From contig OY744614.1 of NCBI GenBank assembly GCA_963556255.1, positions 42,001,578 to 42,065,577 of the forward strand: a DNA stretch of 64,000 bases, given 5' to 3'. The translations under genes and the position numbers were made by a program. Positions within the stretch are counted from its first letter, which is position 1, and each line of letters starts with the position of its first letter. Shown piece after piece: positions 1 to 11,019 of the stretch. The notes below the pieces were generated by a model. That model was given only the letters and a program-made list of their open reading frames with translations, made no database searches and was not told where the DNA came from. This DNA is from Allolobophora icterica (lineage: Eukaryota; Annelida; Clitellata; Crassiclitellata; Lumbricidae).

Positions 1-80
<80 letters not shown>
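1..80. repeat. (TC)n microsatellite at window edge
   Basis: About 80 bp of almost pure TC dinucleotide. It runs off the left end of the window. Confidence 0.95.
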
Positions 81-86
<6 letters not shown>

Positions 87-542
87 TCTCCTCAAAGACT
101 TGGACAATGAAATCCGTGCCGTCTTTCTGAATGCAGTGCTCAGCTTATGCCCACGTTAAATCCCTTGATCCTTTTTACTGCCCTGGTCTAGATGTCTTCC
201 CATATCTTTTCCAGCCTTTGTGTCTCCGCCACCCATTCCATCCCGTGGCAGTATAATTATACTTCCCCATTTTCCTCACCCCAATTGCAGGATACTCGCG
301 GTATACAATTCGGTTACGTAATGAAAGTTTTTTTTACTTTGCCCAATGATCTCCTGTCTGCTTATACGAGGTCAGAGATTGGGTAATTTTAGAATTCTAC
401 CCAACTGTTGTTCAGTAGAATGCCGTTGCTATCAAGAGTGGTCGTATATGGACATGCATCGCAAATGAATTCGAGCCTTCATGAGCAAGTCCTTCACTCA
501 CTACTGCTCAGGGCCATCGACTGATGCTTGGTTACTAGATAG

Positions 543-727
543 CAGGGCTGTAGTCGAGGGTATACGCGGGTATACAGCGTATACTCACCTCTAGAGACCG
601 TATACTCACCTCACAAAAAATTAATATTTATTTATTTTAATATACGGTAGCGTATACTCACAAAATACTGTAGCGTATACTCACCTCTAATTTGTTTCGG
701 ACCTCTAATTTTACCACTACAGCCCTG
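543..727. mobile_element. hAT-type MITE, family A copy 1
   Basis: A 185-bp element with inverted ends CAGGGCTGTAGT / ACTACAGCCCTG. It is flanked by a perfect 8-bp target duplication CTAGATAG (535-542 and 728-735). The interior has repeated GCGTATACTCACCTC motifs and no coding capacity. A second copy lies at 32952-33160. Eight-bp duplications with CAG...CTG ends fit the hAT superfamily. Confidence 0.85.
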
Positions 728-916
728 CTAGATAGTGGCGCTTAATAAATGCGTAATAATAATATTGTAGCTATTGTTGTTGCTGATGTCCTCTTCTTCC
801 CTCCTCCTCCTCCTTCTCCTCCTCTTACTAGTCAATAAATTGTATCAACATTATGGAGATCATAGTGTAGTTTTGTAGTGTAGTTTTGTAGGCTTATTAA
901 TTGAATCGACTGCAAA

Positions 917-1091
917 CAGGGGCGTCTCTCCCAACCCCCACCTCAGTCATTGGAGCAACGTCTCCTTCCCCTCTTTTTCCCCTCCCTCTTCCTTCCCCCC
1001 TAAAATGGTGGCACACGCACTGACAGATCTCCTCCCCCTATTTCTTGGATGGAGCATTTGCTCCACGGTTTCTATGGTGTAGACGCCCCCG
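917..1091. mobile_element. hAT-type MITE, family B copy 1
   Basis: A 175-bp element with ends CAGGGGCGTCT / AGACGCCCCCG and a perfect 8-bp duplication ACTGCAAA (909-916, 1092-1099). The interior is pyrimidine-rich. It is closely similar to 31776-31947. No ORF. Confidence 0.85.
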
Positions 1092-1407
1092 ACTGCAAAT
1101 CGTTGACAAGACGAAAACGAAACTGTCCGCGCAACAGAGTCTGAACCGAACGAATTCATGTGGCATCCTCCTCATATATATCCAATTAGGAGAACTGTAT
1201 GCAGGCGCCAAAGAAATCGGCCATATTTTGTTATTTCCGTTCTGCCACCTATTGATATCAGTAACCCGCACCAAGCCTGGTAAGAATCTTTCCGGGATGC
1301 GACGTTGTCACATTCATCCATAGCAGATGGCTATAAAGGGTTATAGTAAGATTTGGATGGAAAACTTGATCACAGGCTGCAACCTAGCCCAGCTGGGCGC
1401 CTAAAAG

Positions 1408-1609
1408 CATAGGCGTAATTATGTGGGGGTACGAGGGGTACCCGTACCCCCCCCCCCACTTTTTGGACTGGGGGTACCGTACCCCCACTTTTTAAACAAT
1501 ATCAATCAATTTTTCTATTATTGAGCCTTCCCAGAGATCACAGCATCCGCCTTGCTCATGTATGTAAGAAATTGGTACCCCAACTTTTTAGACCAAAGTT
1601 ACGCCCCTG
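1408..1609. mobile_element. hAT-type MITE, family C copy 1
   Basis: A 202-bp element. Its ends CATAGGCGTAA and TTACGCCCCTG are roughly inverted, and the 8-bp duplication CCTAAAAG is perfect (1400-1407, 1610-1617). The interior carries GGGGTACC/GTACCCC runs. Related copy at 3003-3173. Confidence 0.8.
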
Positions 1610-1629
1610 CCTAAAAGCACTCATCTTAC

Positions 1630-1800
1630 ATTGTGCTGTAATCGTAATCGTAAACTCCAAATTTACAAGGCGCTACTTTAAAGCTAAGCGCAGGGCTTCA
1701 GCTTATTCGCGAGCGCTGCATCGCATCCAGAGATCGCTGTCCAGTGGTGATCCGAGTCCGGTTGCCAGAGAGACCGTAGAGAGGAGGCAGATCGGCTGCT
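1630..1800. repeat. SINE/LINE 3'-tail fragment
   Basis: Contains ATCGTAATCGTAA and the motif GCAGGGCTTCAGCTTATTCG. This matches, in reverse orientation, the 3' tail shared by several SINE and LINE copies here (for example 29380-29450 and 55404-55500). No gene. Confidence 0.55.
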
Positions 1801-1802
1801 AA

Positions 1803-2244
1803 GGGGCCATCCATATATTACGTACGCAAGAATCCGGGAAAATTGGACCCCCTCCCCCCTGTTCGCAAGCGTACTTTCTTCCACACCCCCTGCGTACGTA
1901 CGCTTGACGCACCCCCCCCCCCAAGACCAGCTGCAGAAAGTGTCTCGACAGCTCCAGGCTGTCTGCACTTTAGGCCAGATTGAATGATGAGTGAAGGGCC
2001 AATATAGACAAATTATAGGTGTCTCGTTCACAGCACAGAATAACTGCGCATGGCTTTTATATAATGTAATAAAATGCCATCGGACGACTATAGGACAATA
2101 CAGAGTTATAAATAGGCTAATGTGGACGTCATAATTAGAAATTTATTTTGTGTATGTACACTTTTGTCTCCCCCCGTTCGCACCCGTACGCAAAATCGCC
2201 AAAATCGACCCCCCTCATTGCGTACGTAATATGTGGACGGCCCC
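1803..2244. mobile_element. PIF/Harbinger-type MITE, copy 1
   Basis: A 442-bp foldback element with ends GGGGCCATCCATATATTACG / ACGTAATATGTGGACGGCCCC. The flanking 3-bp duplication TAA (1800-1802, 2245-2247) fits the TWA target of PIF/Harbinger elements. A copy of about 470 bp lies at 15780-16250. No transposase. Confidence 0.75.
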
Positions 2245-2327
2245 TAATGCGGGTTTCGTCGAGGACGAGAAAGCTTTGAAGGCGGAGGATCAGACAGGTT
2301 AGGGCAGGAGTTAAAATATGTTAAAAT

Positions 2328-2765
2328 TAGAGCTGGTTGTGATTTAAAAAATAATCGATTTATTTCCAAAATTCAACTTCGATTAATCGATTAAATGCGA
2401 TTAATTTGGTATCTGTTACGTAAAGTATTTAAAAATGTAAAACGTAGTCACTGAGTCAGTTACTACGTCAGCGAAGTGTTTGAACCACGGTAAGCGAACT
2501 GTTTATTGCAACGAAGACAGTTAATTTTGTCGCCATCTTCGACTTTTCTATCAGCACTTAGGCCTACTTCAAATGCAAAATGATCGCTTATTTTCTACTC
2601 AAACTTTTCACATTATCATAATTCGCCATTTTGTTTACTCCGGAAATGGGCTGCTCGATCGACATCATGAAATAAGTAAGAGCATTAATCGAACAATCCG
2701 AAATTAATCGATTACAATTTTTTAACGTTTAATCGATTAATTAATTGTTAACATCCGCAACCCTG
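2328..2765. mobile_element. Probable hAT-type non-autonomous element
   Basis: About 438 bp. The right end GCAACCCTG is hAT-like. The flanking octamers GTTAAAAT (2320-2327) and GTTGAAAT (2766-2773) match at 7 of 8 bases. Both subterminal regions contain AATCGATTAATCGATT blocks. The left end is degenerate, so the limits are less certain. Confidence 0.5.
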
Positions 2766-2909
2766 GTTGAAATGAGTTGCGTTGTGTCATGTGAGGCTAC
2801 GTTTCGTTATGCTATGCTATGTTGTGTGATGTTTTTATTTCATGTTAACCTCTTGTTGTTTTATTGCCGCGTAAAGGCGCCTCCGCTTTTGGCGCATATC
2901 ACTACCTCT

Positions 2910-2995
2910 GATTTGACGTAGCGCTCGTGATTAGCCTGATGCTCTTCGCTAGGCCTTCGAGTGGCGCTTTAGAAGTTTCGAGATCATTACGATTT
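2910..2995 (+). repeat. SINE 3'-tail fragment
   Basis: Contains GCCTTCGAGTGGCGCTTTAG followed by AAGTTTCGAGATCATTACGA. It closely resembles the 3' half of the tRNA-derived SINE at 29258-29455. Confidence 0.6.
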
Positions 2996-3002
2996 GACCA
3001 AG

Positions 3003-3173
3003 CAGATGCGTAACTTTGGTCTAAAAAGTGGGTGTACCCATTTCTTACATACACGAAGGAATGCCGAGACTGCGATCTCTGGGAAGCCACAATAATAAAA
3101 TATTGATTGGCATTGTTCAAAAAGTGGGGGTACGGGTACCCCTCGTACCCCCCCCCCACAAATTACGCCTATG
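3003..3173. mobile_element. hAT-type MITE, family C copy 2
   Basis: A 171-bp element with ends CAGATGCGTAA / ATTACGCCTATG. The flanking octamers TGACCAAG and TTACCAAG match at 7 of 8. The interior shares the GTACCCC motifs of 1408-1609. Confidence 0.7.
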
Positions 3174-3879
3174 TTACCAAGTCTTCTTGTTATGGCATTG
3201 GAATTTGCTACACCCCATGCGATTGTCTCCTTGCTTTGTTATTGTCCGTTTCCTTTTCGCCTCCGCTGTTTTATGCGCGGATTATAGTCATAGGTAGAGG
3301 CTGTTTTTCTCGCCGCCGCCTTCATCCATGGATGTCTCGCGGAATAATTTTTCCGACATCACTCCCTGTAGATGCAGTTTCCGGGGTAACCTGTCTGATC
3401 GGAAACTGTATCCTCTGGCATTTATGTGACGGTTATTATCTGTGACTGTGGACGATAATAGGCACAGACGATAATAAAACCGTCACGAGAGTAACTTGGC
3501 GATTACCGCGAACAATGAAACTCGGTCTGTAATCTTTATTTGCGCAAGACGCAAGCGATAGACACGGAAGAGATCGCTAAGAAGGCAGTAAATTAAGAAC
3601 CAATATGGTAATCATATTGGCATAATCATAATGCCAGTGGCATTAATTTGTCTTGTATTACAGAATGCCATTTGTATTCCACATTGACGGTCGAATGTGG
3701 GCGATGATGATGACGACGACGATGCCATTTATTATCATTATTATTTCTTATGCTTCAAAGTACATTATGATCCCTCGGGACTTAAATATTAATTATAAGA
3801 GAGAGAGAGAGAGAGAGAACATCTGGAACGGATAATATTCGTCGGGTTATTATTTTTATCATCACTACCTGTTGTTTTT

Positions 3880-3907
3880 GTTGTTATTATTATTATTATT
3901 CTTATTC

Positions 3908-3993
<86 letters not shown>

Positions 3994-4027
3994 TGTCGCC
4001 CGAGGTACCAAGGATACCTGTTGTTGC

Positions 4028-4107
<80 letters not shown>

Positions 4108-4190
4108 TTATTGTTATCATTATCATTATCATTATTATGATCATGCATCATCATCATCATCATCATTATTATTATTTTGTCATCATTATA
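3880..4190. repeat. (ATT)n/(CAT)n microsatellite block
   Basis: Two long ATT-type tracts (about 3887-3992 and 4030-4125) and a CAT tract. They are split by a unique 36-bp piece containing CCCGAGGTACCAAGGATACC. That piece recurs next to an ATT tract at 8575-8605, so both are probably retroposon ends with simple-sequence tails. Confidence 0.85.
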
Positions 4191-4737
4191 ATTTTTAACA
4201 GAGCATGTTCACACAAAAATGCGAAGCTGAGGTTCAGTTAATCCGTTACCAGACGAAATGCTGTGAGAAAGAGTGAATTTTTTGCTGCGTTTTATAGACT
4301 ATAGTAGGAAGAAAAATGGTTCAAGCTCCGGCGAAACTTCGGCTTTGCGTTCCATTGCTATTCAAGCGAACAGCAGCGGTGGTGAGGGATCTCCACCCGA
4401 TAAATTCACTGACAAATTAGCAGGCTTCAATGAGGACTTATCCGGCCGCTACAGAAAACGTGCGCACATTCACACATTGTGCAACGGCGTGAAATGCAAC
4501 GGAAGTCCCTGACGCGAAGAACGCAGATGGTTTTACTGGGGGTTAGGGGCCACAGAAAGTTAGCCCTCGTTTTTCTTAGCCCCTTGTGCAGATTTTAGCC
4601 CCCCCCACAGTTTAACGTTTAATTAGCCTTACATTGCCTACAATGTTTGTTGGTAACAAAGCCTCCTAATCTCCTAATGCTTAATCCTCAATGGATCAAC
4701 TGATTTAGACCCTCAGTCCGAAAACTCTAGAACCGCC

Positions 4738-5125
4738 ACTGAGATATTGGTTGGCTGCCCGTCTGTCTGTCTGTGCTTTTATCCTTCTGTCTCTCTGCCC
4801 ATTTGTCTGTCATGACTGACTGGCTGCCGGTCTGTCTGTCTGGCTGTCAGTCAGTCTGTCCTGTCTATCTTTCTGTCTGGCTGGCTGTACTTTGGTCTTT
4901 CTGACATGTTTGTACCTCTATAATGTATGTCTGACTGTCCATTGTCCAACTGGTTATCTGACTGGCTGCATGTTTGTTTATTGTCTGACTGTCCAACTGG
5001 CTTTCTGACTGGCTGCATGTCTGTTTATTTTATATCTGTTTGTCTGTCTGTCTGTCTGTCAGTCTGTGTGTCTGTCTGTCAGTCAGTCTGTCTGTCTGTC
5101 AGTGGGTCTGCCTGTCTGTTCAGAT
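4738..5125. repeat. Degenerate (CTGT)n array
   Basis: About 390 bp of imperfect CTGT/CTGACTGT repeats. The long reading frames over it are low-complexity artefacts. Confidence 0.85.
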
Positions 5126-5296
5126 AGATTCAAATTAATCTGGCATCTCGCTGTGTGGTCGCAGCTGTCTTCGGGAGTGGCAGACAGACTGCGTGGCAGA
5201 CTCGTTTTTTCAGCCATGCAACGAAAAATAGTACATGATATATTCACCTCTAGCTCGCGCTACATAAACAAGCTGTTAGTATAGTATATGGCTAAA

Positions 5297-5751
5297 GGGG
5301 TCGTCCATAAAGGACATCCGCAAAATATGACCTACTCTGGACCCCTCCCTCCTCTATTGTCCGCATTTGTCCACGTTTGTCCTTTCCCTCCCCCTTTGCG
5401 AATGTCCGCACGTCTAAGCTAATTTTTAATGTCATCGTCATCATTTTTACAGTTACTCCACAGTACCTGTGCACGTTCAAGTGACAGTTCAGGTTTCATA
5501 TCGCAGGATGTGCAGTAATAAAAGCCTCCTTAAAGTCTCAGTAAAGGTTATACCATGCAAGTGGTTTCAGGCAATCACTTCACTGACCTTTTCGTCTTTC
5601 GGGGAAGGTTAAAACAATGTGGTGTTTAAAAAACTACCAAATTTAAAAGTTTAGATGCGGACGTCCGCTCTGGTCATAACCCTCCCTCCCCCTTGTCCGC
5701 ATTTGTCCGCATTTCGATGACCCCTCCCTCTCCCCCTTTATGGATGACCCC
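5297..5751. mobile_element. Foldback MITE, PIF/Harbinger-like
   Basis: A 455-bp element with inverted ends GGGGTCGTCCATAAAGG / CCTTTATGGATGACCCC and a 3-bp AAA repeat on each side. The inner parts repeat ATTTGTCC/CCGCATTTGTCC. End structure and size resemble the 1803-2244 family, but the sequence differs. Confidence 0.65.
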
Positions 5752-5832
5752 AAAGCCAAATTTTCATCTGCACATATATAATATATATGCATGTATGCAG
5801 TAATTACTAATTTACACAACACACATGCACAC

Positions 5833-5835
<3 letters not shown>

Positions 5836-5880
<45 letters not shown>

Positions 5881-5888
5881 ATATATAA
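5836..5888. repeat. (AT)n microsatellite
   Basis: About 50 bp of near-pure AT dinucleotide. Confidence 0.9.
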
Positions 5889-6112
5889 GACGATGGTAGC
5901 TACATTAAAGTTAAAGACCCGTCAAGCTTTATTAGCGGTTGGATGTGTTACTGTCCTTGTTATAGGCTACCACAGCACGCAACCTGCACGATGTCCAGTC
6001 AGTTCTCCATTCTGCATTGATCGCTAAACGATTGTCAATGAAAGTTGGAAGGTTTAAGTCCTAAAACCCTGTTCTATTGTTTAATATCTGTGGTCGTTTT
6101 ATGCCTCAACCC

Positions 6113-6630
6113 AATGACCTTTTGACCTAATGATCATTTGGTATACTGACATTTTAAACTCACGACCTTTTACCTATATAATGACCTTTTGACCTCATGA
6201 CCCTTTGACCGCTTATGAACCTCTGACCCCTAATGACCCTTTCACCTACTTACCCTTTGAACTTATAGTTCTTTAACCTCATGACCGTTCGACGTAATGA
6301 CCTTTTGACCTCATGGTTCTTTGAGCTCCAGTGACACTTTGATCTAATGACCTATTTACCTCAATCCTCCGACTTAACGACCTCTTTACCTCATGATCCT
6401 TTGACCTCATAAGTCATAACCCAAAGGTCAAAACCTTATAACCCTTTGATGCCACGGCCCTTTGACATCATGACTTTTTGACCCCATGACCTTTTGACCT
6501 CATGACCCACTGACCTAATAACCTTTTGACCTTATAACCCTTTGATGCCCTGGCCCTTTGACATCATGACTTTTTGACCTCATGACCCTTTGACCTCGTG
6601 ACCCACTGACCTCATGACCCTTTTACCTCG
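6113..6630. repeat. Degenerate TGACC-TTT minisatellite (half-site array)
   Basis: About 520 bp built from short units such as TGACCTCATGACCCTTTGACC. The six-base word TGACCT recurs throughout. The 14-mer TGACCTTTTGACCT occurs four times exactly (about 6115, 6182, 6298 and 6488). No coding potential. Confidence 0.85.
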
Positions 6631-6639
6631 CTTCCGCAG

Positions 6640-7320
6640 AGGCTTATCAACAAACGGCGCTGCCATTTCCTTCTCCCTGCTACCGTCTGCTCCCTGTTTT
6701 AACGGACGATGTCGAGGCCGTCGATAACAGTTTACGGTCTTCCCCGGGAAATCGACGCCGCGCTTAATCCTCCGATCGGGACACGACCGAGTATCTCTTC
6801 GAAGATAAACGACCCAACATAATCGACAAGGCACAAACACAGCGCTTAGATTCAGCGCTAATGCACTGCAACGCTAATTCATATCCGTCGACAATCATCG
6901 GGCTGCGTGTACAGTCTTGCCGAGAGATGTAACCGCGGTCGGTAATATCTGGACCGAGGGCAGTAATTCGCACGAGAAGAACAACAAAACTATAATGTCA
7001 TTTTTGCGTTGTTAACACTTTTATGTCCTCTAATTGCATCGCCGGTCGATTTGACGGCATCAGGAAAATTACTGAATGCTTAGTGGGGTTTTATTGGGCA
7101 ACGCTGACGGTAGAGTAAATCCGGGCTTATAATCTGGCCAGGCTGTGAATCCCGGCTTATGATATATTATAACCCGGCTGTGAATACGGGTTTAGAGCAT
7201 AATCCGGCTGTAAATCCTGGATTATAATGTTACTTTGCTGTAAGTACTAGAGCGGTGATGGTCTGTTTTTAAGCAGAATGGACAACACCGCAACTGACAT
7301 TAATATTGGTCGATTATGAT
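6640..7320. other. Unassigned, partly CpG-rich DNA
   Basis: Positions 6640-6970 are unusually CpG-rich for this window but contain no convincing exon. Positions 7125-7232 hold a loose tandem repeat around AATCCGGCTGTGAATCC. I recognise nothing else here. Confidence 0.4.
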
Positions 7321-7329
7321 CAGTTTCAT

Positions 7330-7480
7330 TTAGGAACAATGTATGTATACATGTATGTGTGTATGTATTTGTGTATGTATATATAGTATGTGTGTATGAA
7401 TGTGTGGGTGTGTATGCATGCATGTATGCACGTAGGTATGTATTTATGTGTCATTATGTATGAATGTATGCATGTATTGC
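7330..7480. repeat. Degenerate (GTAT)n array
   Basis: Imperfect GTAT/GTGTAT repeats with no coding potential. Confidence 0.8.
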
Positions 7481-7754
7481 TAAGGCCAACAGACAATTTC
7501 TAAATAAAGTTTTAGCCTGTAGCCAGTGGCTGTAGGATGATCGTCTCATGTGACAAAAGGGTAATAATGTTTAACCATAATGTAAATGTAGTAGTTTCAG
7601 TTTAACGACGCTGTTTCATAACAAAGATGATTAGCATCGCCCTCCTCTTTTATCAAGGCTTGGGACTGGCACTGTCAGAGTACGAACAGCGGCGGAGTTA
7701 ATGTAAATGTACCGGTACACGTGTTTCTATAGCGACCGTATACGGCCTCGACCC

Positions 7755-7955
7755 TGCTAATTCTTCAGTGAATTGATCGGGTGAGATCCTTCACCACCGC
7801 TACGCTACACGTTTGAATAGGCGCCACAGACAACTGTGGGTGAGCAACTTGTCCAAGGTCTATAGCAGTGGCTTGAGGTAGATTCGAACCTGCGACCCTC
7901 CGGTAAACAAGGCACAGAACATACCGCCACACCACCGCGTCCCCCACGATGCATA
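7755..7955 (-). repeat. tRNA-derived SINE (reverse orientation)
   Basis: On the minus strand it reads GGGGACGCGGTGGTGTGGCG, then a B-box-like GGTTCGAATCTACC and the body motif GACCTTGGACAAGTTGCTCA. It is very like the SINEs at 12535 and 29258. The head does not form a normal tRNA. Confidence 0.7.
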
Positions 7956-8499
7956 GCCTATATATGTCAACGAAATGTTAGAGTCTTCAGCGCATCATTT
8001 ATAAACGCGGCCATACATCCACGTCATCTTCATCGGACATACGAAATAAATGGTCCTAGCATATTGCAGCACTTGACGAATAATAACCGAGATCGTAAAT
8101 TTTACCACAGACTTACAGCCAGCAATTAATATATCGCTAAAACGGTTGTTCGGTCTGTTTATAGTCTATTTATTCTAGAGACGAGAGGAAAGATGAGGGA
8201 AAGGGAACAACATGAGGAGATCTCCAGAAGGGATTATGGCTGTTTAGTGAATAGAGCGCAGCGGCTCCGCGTGGCCGGATAGGCGAGCTTACAAACAACG
8301 GTTTACGAGAAGCCGACGTGTATATTATATTACCCTATTCAACGCATATATCTCATAAATAAGGTTCTAGAACGGACACGATAATTAATATAGGTCTGTG
8401 TGGGTAGGAATCAGTCCTTCTTGCTCAGATGTAGGCCTACCATTAGGCCTATTCAACGAGGTCATCTGGGTGCTCTTCACTGGTCATACTATTATTATA

Positions 8500-8605
8500 G
8501 GCCTAATCAATATTATTATTGGGCCCATATTATTATTATTTGTATTATTACTATTATTATTATTATTTTTTTTTACCCGAGGTATCAAGGATCCCTCAGG
8601 ATTTG
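8500..8605. repeat. (ATT)n tract with retroposon-like end
   Basis: Interrupted ATT repeats followed by ACCCGAGGTATCAAGGATCC, the same junction sequence seen inside 3993-4030. Confidence 0.6.
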
Positions 8606-8800
8606 GAAAAAATTATTGTTTTTTAGGAGCAGAGATAGTGTCTGGAGGGTCAGGCCTCGTCTTCGGGGGAAAGCGTGGGAAAAGTGCCTTTAAATGCAAT
8701 CCAATTATAGCGTTGGATGCTGATGGACAAATGCTGAAAAAGAAAAGTTGATTCGCGTCTGTCGCCACTGATGGAAGAAATGCGACCGCCTATGTCGCTG

Positions 8801-8844
8801 ATTATTATTATTATTATTATTATTATTACTACTACTACTACTAT

Positions 8845-8903
<59 letters not shown>

Positions 8904-9050
8904 TTACTTATTACTATTTTTATTATTTAAAAATTACAAATTTATTATTATTTAAAATTATTATTTTTATTATTTAAAGTTACTATTTATTATTATTTAA
9001 AAATTACTATTTATTATTTTTATTATCATTAATACTATTATTAATACTAT
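8801..9050. repeat. (ATT)n-(ACT)n compound microsatellite
   Basis: Pure ATT runs into pure ACT/TAC (about 8829-8905), then a degenerate ATTATTTAAAAATT region. Confidence 0.9.
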
Positions 9051-9104
9051 TAGGCTACTATGATTAAAACTGTTTTCGAAATTAGAGTTGGGGCTAGGCC
9101 TACT

Positions 9105-9514
9105 CATTGCCTTCTAGATACTGATGGCCGTAATGCAGCTAATGCTCATTGTGTGACGTCACAAATCGGGTTCGCCGGCTTGCTTGATTCAAGCATTCGA
9201 AAGTTCAATTATTAATAATCTTCGTTTAATATCTTCAAACTGACAACAACGCAGTATGATTACAAATCAGTATGAACGGATATTTTTAAGTTCTAATAAA
9301 TATTAGGAATGCGTCACATGATTAAAATCTCACTATTTGACATTAAATTTGCAACGATATTCCAAGTTTGACGCAAGGAAATTCAAAATAAATCAAAATC
9401 GCTTTAGAGCCAACGTGTTGACACGCTTACAGCGAAACAAAGACGGCCTGAACGCATGACGTCACAAGCCTAACGTTAGGCAGCATAACGGCCGTCAGTA
9501 TCTAGAAGGCAATG
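9105..9514. mobile_element. Foldback MITE with ~35-bp inverted ends
   Basis: A 410-bp element. The ends CATTGCCTTCTAGATACTGA and its near-complement at 9480-9514 form inverted repeats of about 35 bp, with GACGTCAC near each end. A fragment of the same interior (TCATACTGATTTGTA) occurs inverted at 40218-40285. No clean target duplication. Confidence 0.65.
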
Positions 9515-9542
9515 GGCTACTATGCGATAGGCCTATAGCCTA

Positions 9543-9592
9543 AACATGGCCGCCAATATATCTCTGGAGTGACAATAGGTTGCCAAGGAAAC
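9543..9592 (+). promoter_or_regulatory. YY1-like site and RFX X-box upstream of Chibby-like gene
   Basis: AACATGGCCGCC (from 9544) resembles the promoter YY1 motif. GTTGCCAAGGAAAC (9579-9592) fits the RFX X-box pattern RYYNYY-N2-RRNRAC at every position. It lies 56 bp before the proposed start codon. RFX factors commonly drive ciliary genes, and Chibby is a basal-body protein, so position and target agree. Confidence 0.6.
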
Positions 9593-9647
9593 CGCCGGCC
9601 AGAAATTCAAAAACCTCAGAATCCGTGAAAGGTGATAGCGTCGAGCG

Positions 9648-11019
9648 ATGGGCGGAATTCTGCCGACGAGCGCTAGGCGAGCTGTGAAGGTGAACCGGAA
9701 GCTACTGTCGGAGGGTCGCATGAACAAGCGAATGCTTGGATTGTTGTTGGATGAAAATGAACCGATTCGACTGTCGCTCGACAATAAGTCGTTCGTCTTC
9801 CTGGAGGGGACGTGGCTACCAGGTATGATGACTTCATGGGCATACAAGCTATCAGGACACTGTGGCACGGGCTTTGTACAAAAATGTAGGTGTAGCGCGT
9901 TGTATTATCTTTGTTAAAGTAACACTGTTTGATGAACAAGCATCATTCGATGGCGCTCAGCTATTGTGAGTGAAGAACTTGCTCAAGGTCCATACATGTA
10001 CACATAGGCGTAGACTCTGGGGGGGGCAGCCGGGGCACGTGCCCCCCAATAATTGAGGAGCCGGGGCAATGCCCCCCCAATAATCGAGATGAAAATAAAA
10101 AAATATGAAGGTATATTTAATTTAACGAAATTTGTTCGATACGAATCGGTAAAAAAGTTCATGATGATAGTGTTTAGTGTTTCTTATGTGAGCTCCTAAA
10201 AGAAAGAAAAAAGGCGAATGACTAAAAAAGGTCATCAACTTTTTTTAAAGATGAAATTCCCCAAAAAAATTTCGAAATTCAGAAATTTTTAGGGAAAATG
10301 CCCCCCCCCCAATATTTTTTAGAAGTTTACGCCAGTGCATGTACAGTTGTACACAATAGGCATATATAGTCTAATAGGAGGAGCTCAATCCCGTATTCGC
10401 CGCGTTTCAAGGCGAGTGGTCTAACCAATCGCAGAGGAACAATCAGGACAATTGCCTCATCGAGGGAGACAAGGGTTCCATGAAGCTATTGTTAAGTGTT
10501 GTTTGAATGTGCTGTTACATTATAAATCAGACTTCGAAGTAGACAAGGGTTGCGTGGGAAAATTTATTTATTATTCTTATTATTCTTATTATTATTATTC
10601 GTTTATTAAGTCCACACGTTGTCACATCGCAACATGGTACAAACAAAAACAATTAAAACAATTTCTAGTCTAACTTTAATCGAATAAAATATACATACCT
10701 GGATCATTGTTTAAAAATTATTGTACCAGAATATGCTTTGTTCAGGTAGGGGTACCGTCAAAAAGTTTCAAGTCAACATGGTTCCGTAGCCTAAAAAGAT
10801 TGGGAAGCAACTTTAGGATGTGCTGGTCATAATTATACGTAGGCTAATGTTGGCAATTATTTTGTAGATTACAGTGCCAAAGACTACCGCAAGTTGAGCA
10901 AGCAGAACCAGTTTCTAGTGGCGGAGAACAGTCTGCTAAAAGTTAAAGTCGACATTCTTCTTGAGCTGGTAAATCTTTTAGAATTACCTCTGGCGTATCA
11001 TACAAAATTTAGACAATAG
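9648..11019 (+). CDS. Chibby-family protein (2 exons seen)
   Basis: Chibby proteins are small coiled-coil proteins of the ciliary base that also restrain beta-catenin signalling. Exon 1 is 9648-9822, ending in phase 1 at CAG/GTATGA. Exon 2 starts at 10868 after TTTTGTAG, and the split codon joins as Asp. The product runs from a basic N-terminus (NRKLLSEGRMNKR) through GLLLDENEPIRLSLDNKSF, VFLEGTWLP and DYSAKDYRKL to the coiled coil NQFLVAENSLLKVKVDILLE. This matches the Chibby pattern of a hydrophobic/Trp block followed by a leucine-rich helix ending near DILLDML. Either the frame reads through to a stop at 11019, or GAGCTG/GTAAAT (10968) is a donor to an exon I could not find. Which family member it is cannot be told. 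The promoter carries an X-box. Confidence 0.75.
10003..10337. mobile_element. hAT-type MITE, family D copy 1 (Chibby intron)
   Basis: A 335-bp element from CATAGGCGTAGACTC to TTTACGCCAGTG, with perfect 8-bp duplication CATGTACA (9995-10002, 10338-10345). It is longer than its relatives at 18035, 41278 and 53986. Confidence 0.85.
10560..10675 (-). repeat. LINE 3'-end fragment with ATTCTT tail
   Basis: TTATTCTTATTATTATTATT is followed by TCGTTTATTAAGTCCACACG. The reverse complement matches the LINE 3' terminus AATAAACGAAT at 40735-40757, so this is the tail end of the same kind of element. Confidence 0.5.

Noticed and set aside
3789..4241. Long frames encoding poly-Ile, poly-Tyr, poly-Leu or poly-Asn
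   Set aside because: They are translations of (ATT)n and related microsatellites. The same applies at 8771-8977, 29988-30317, 43883-44442 and 52726-53087.
4273..4512. 79-codon plus-strand frame
   Set aside because: Isolated, no similarity recognised, and set among repeats.
4545..4742. Another hAT MITE ending GAACCGCCACTG
   Set aside because: The right end looks convincing, but no matching left end or 8-bp duplication could be found, so it is not listed as an element.
6580..6973. CpG-rich stretch as a promoter or exon
   Set aside because: No exon with good splice sites, no known motif and no downstream gene on either strand.
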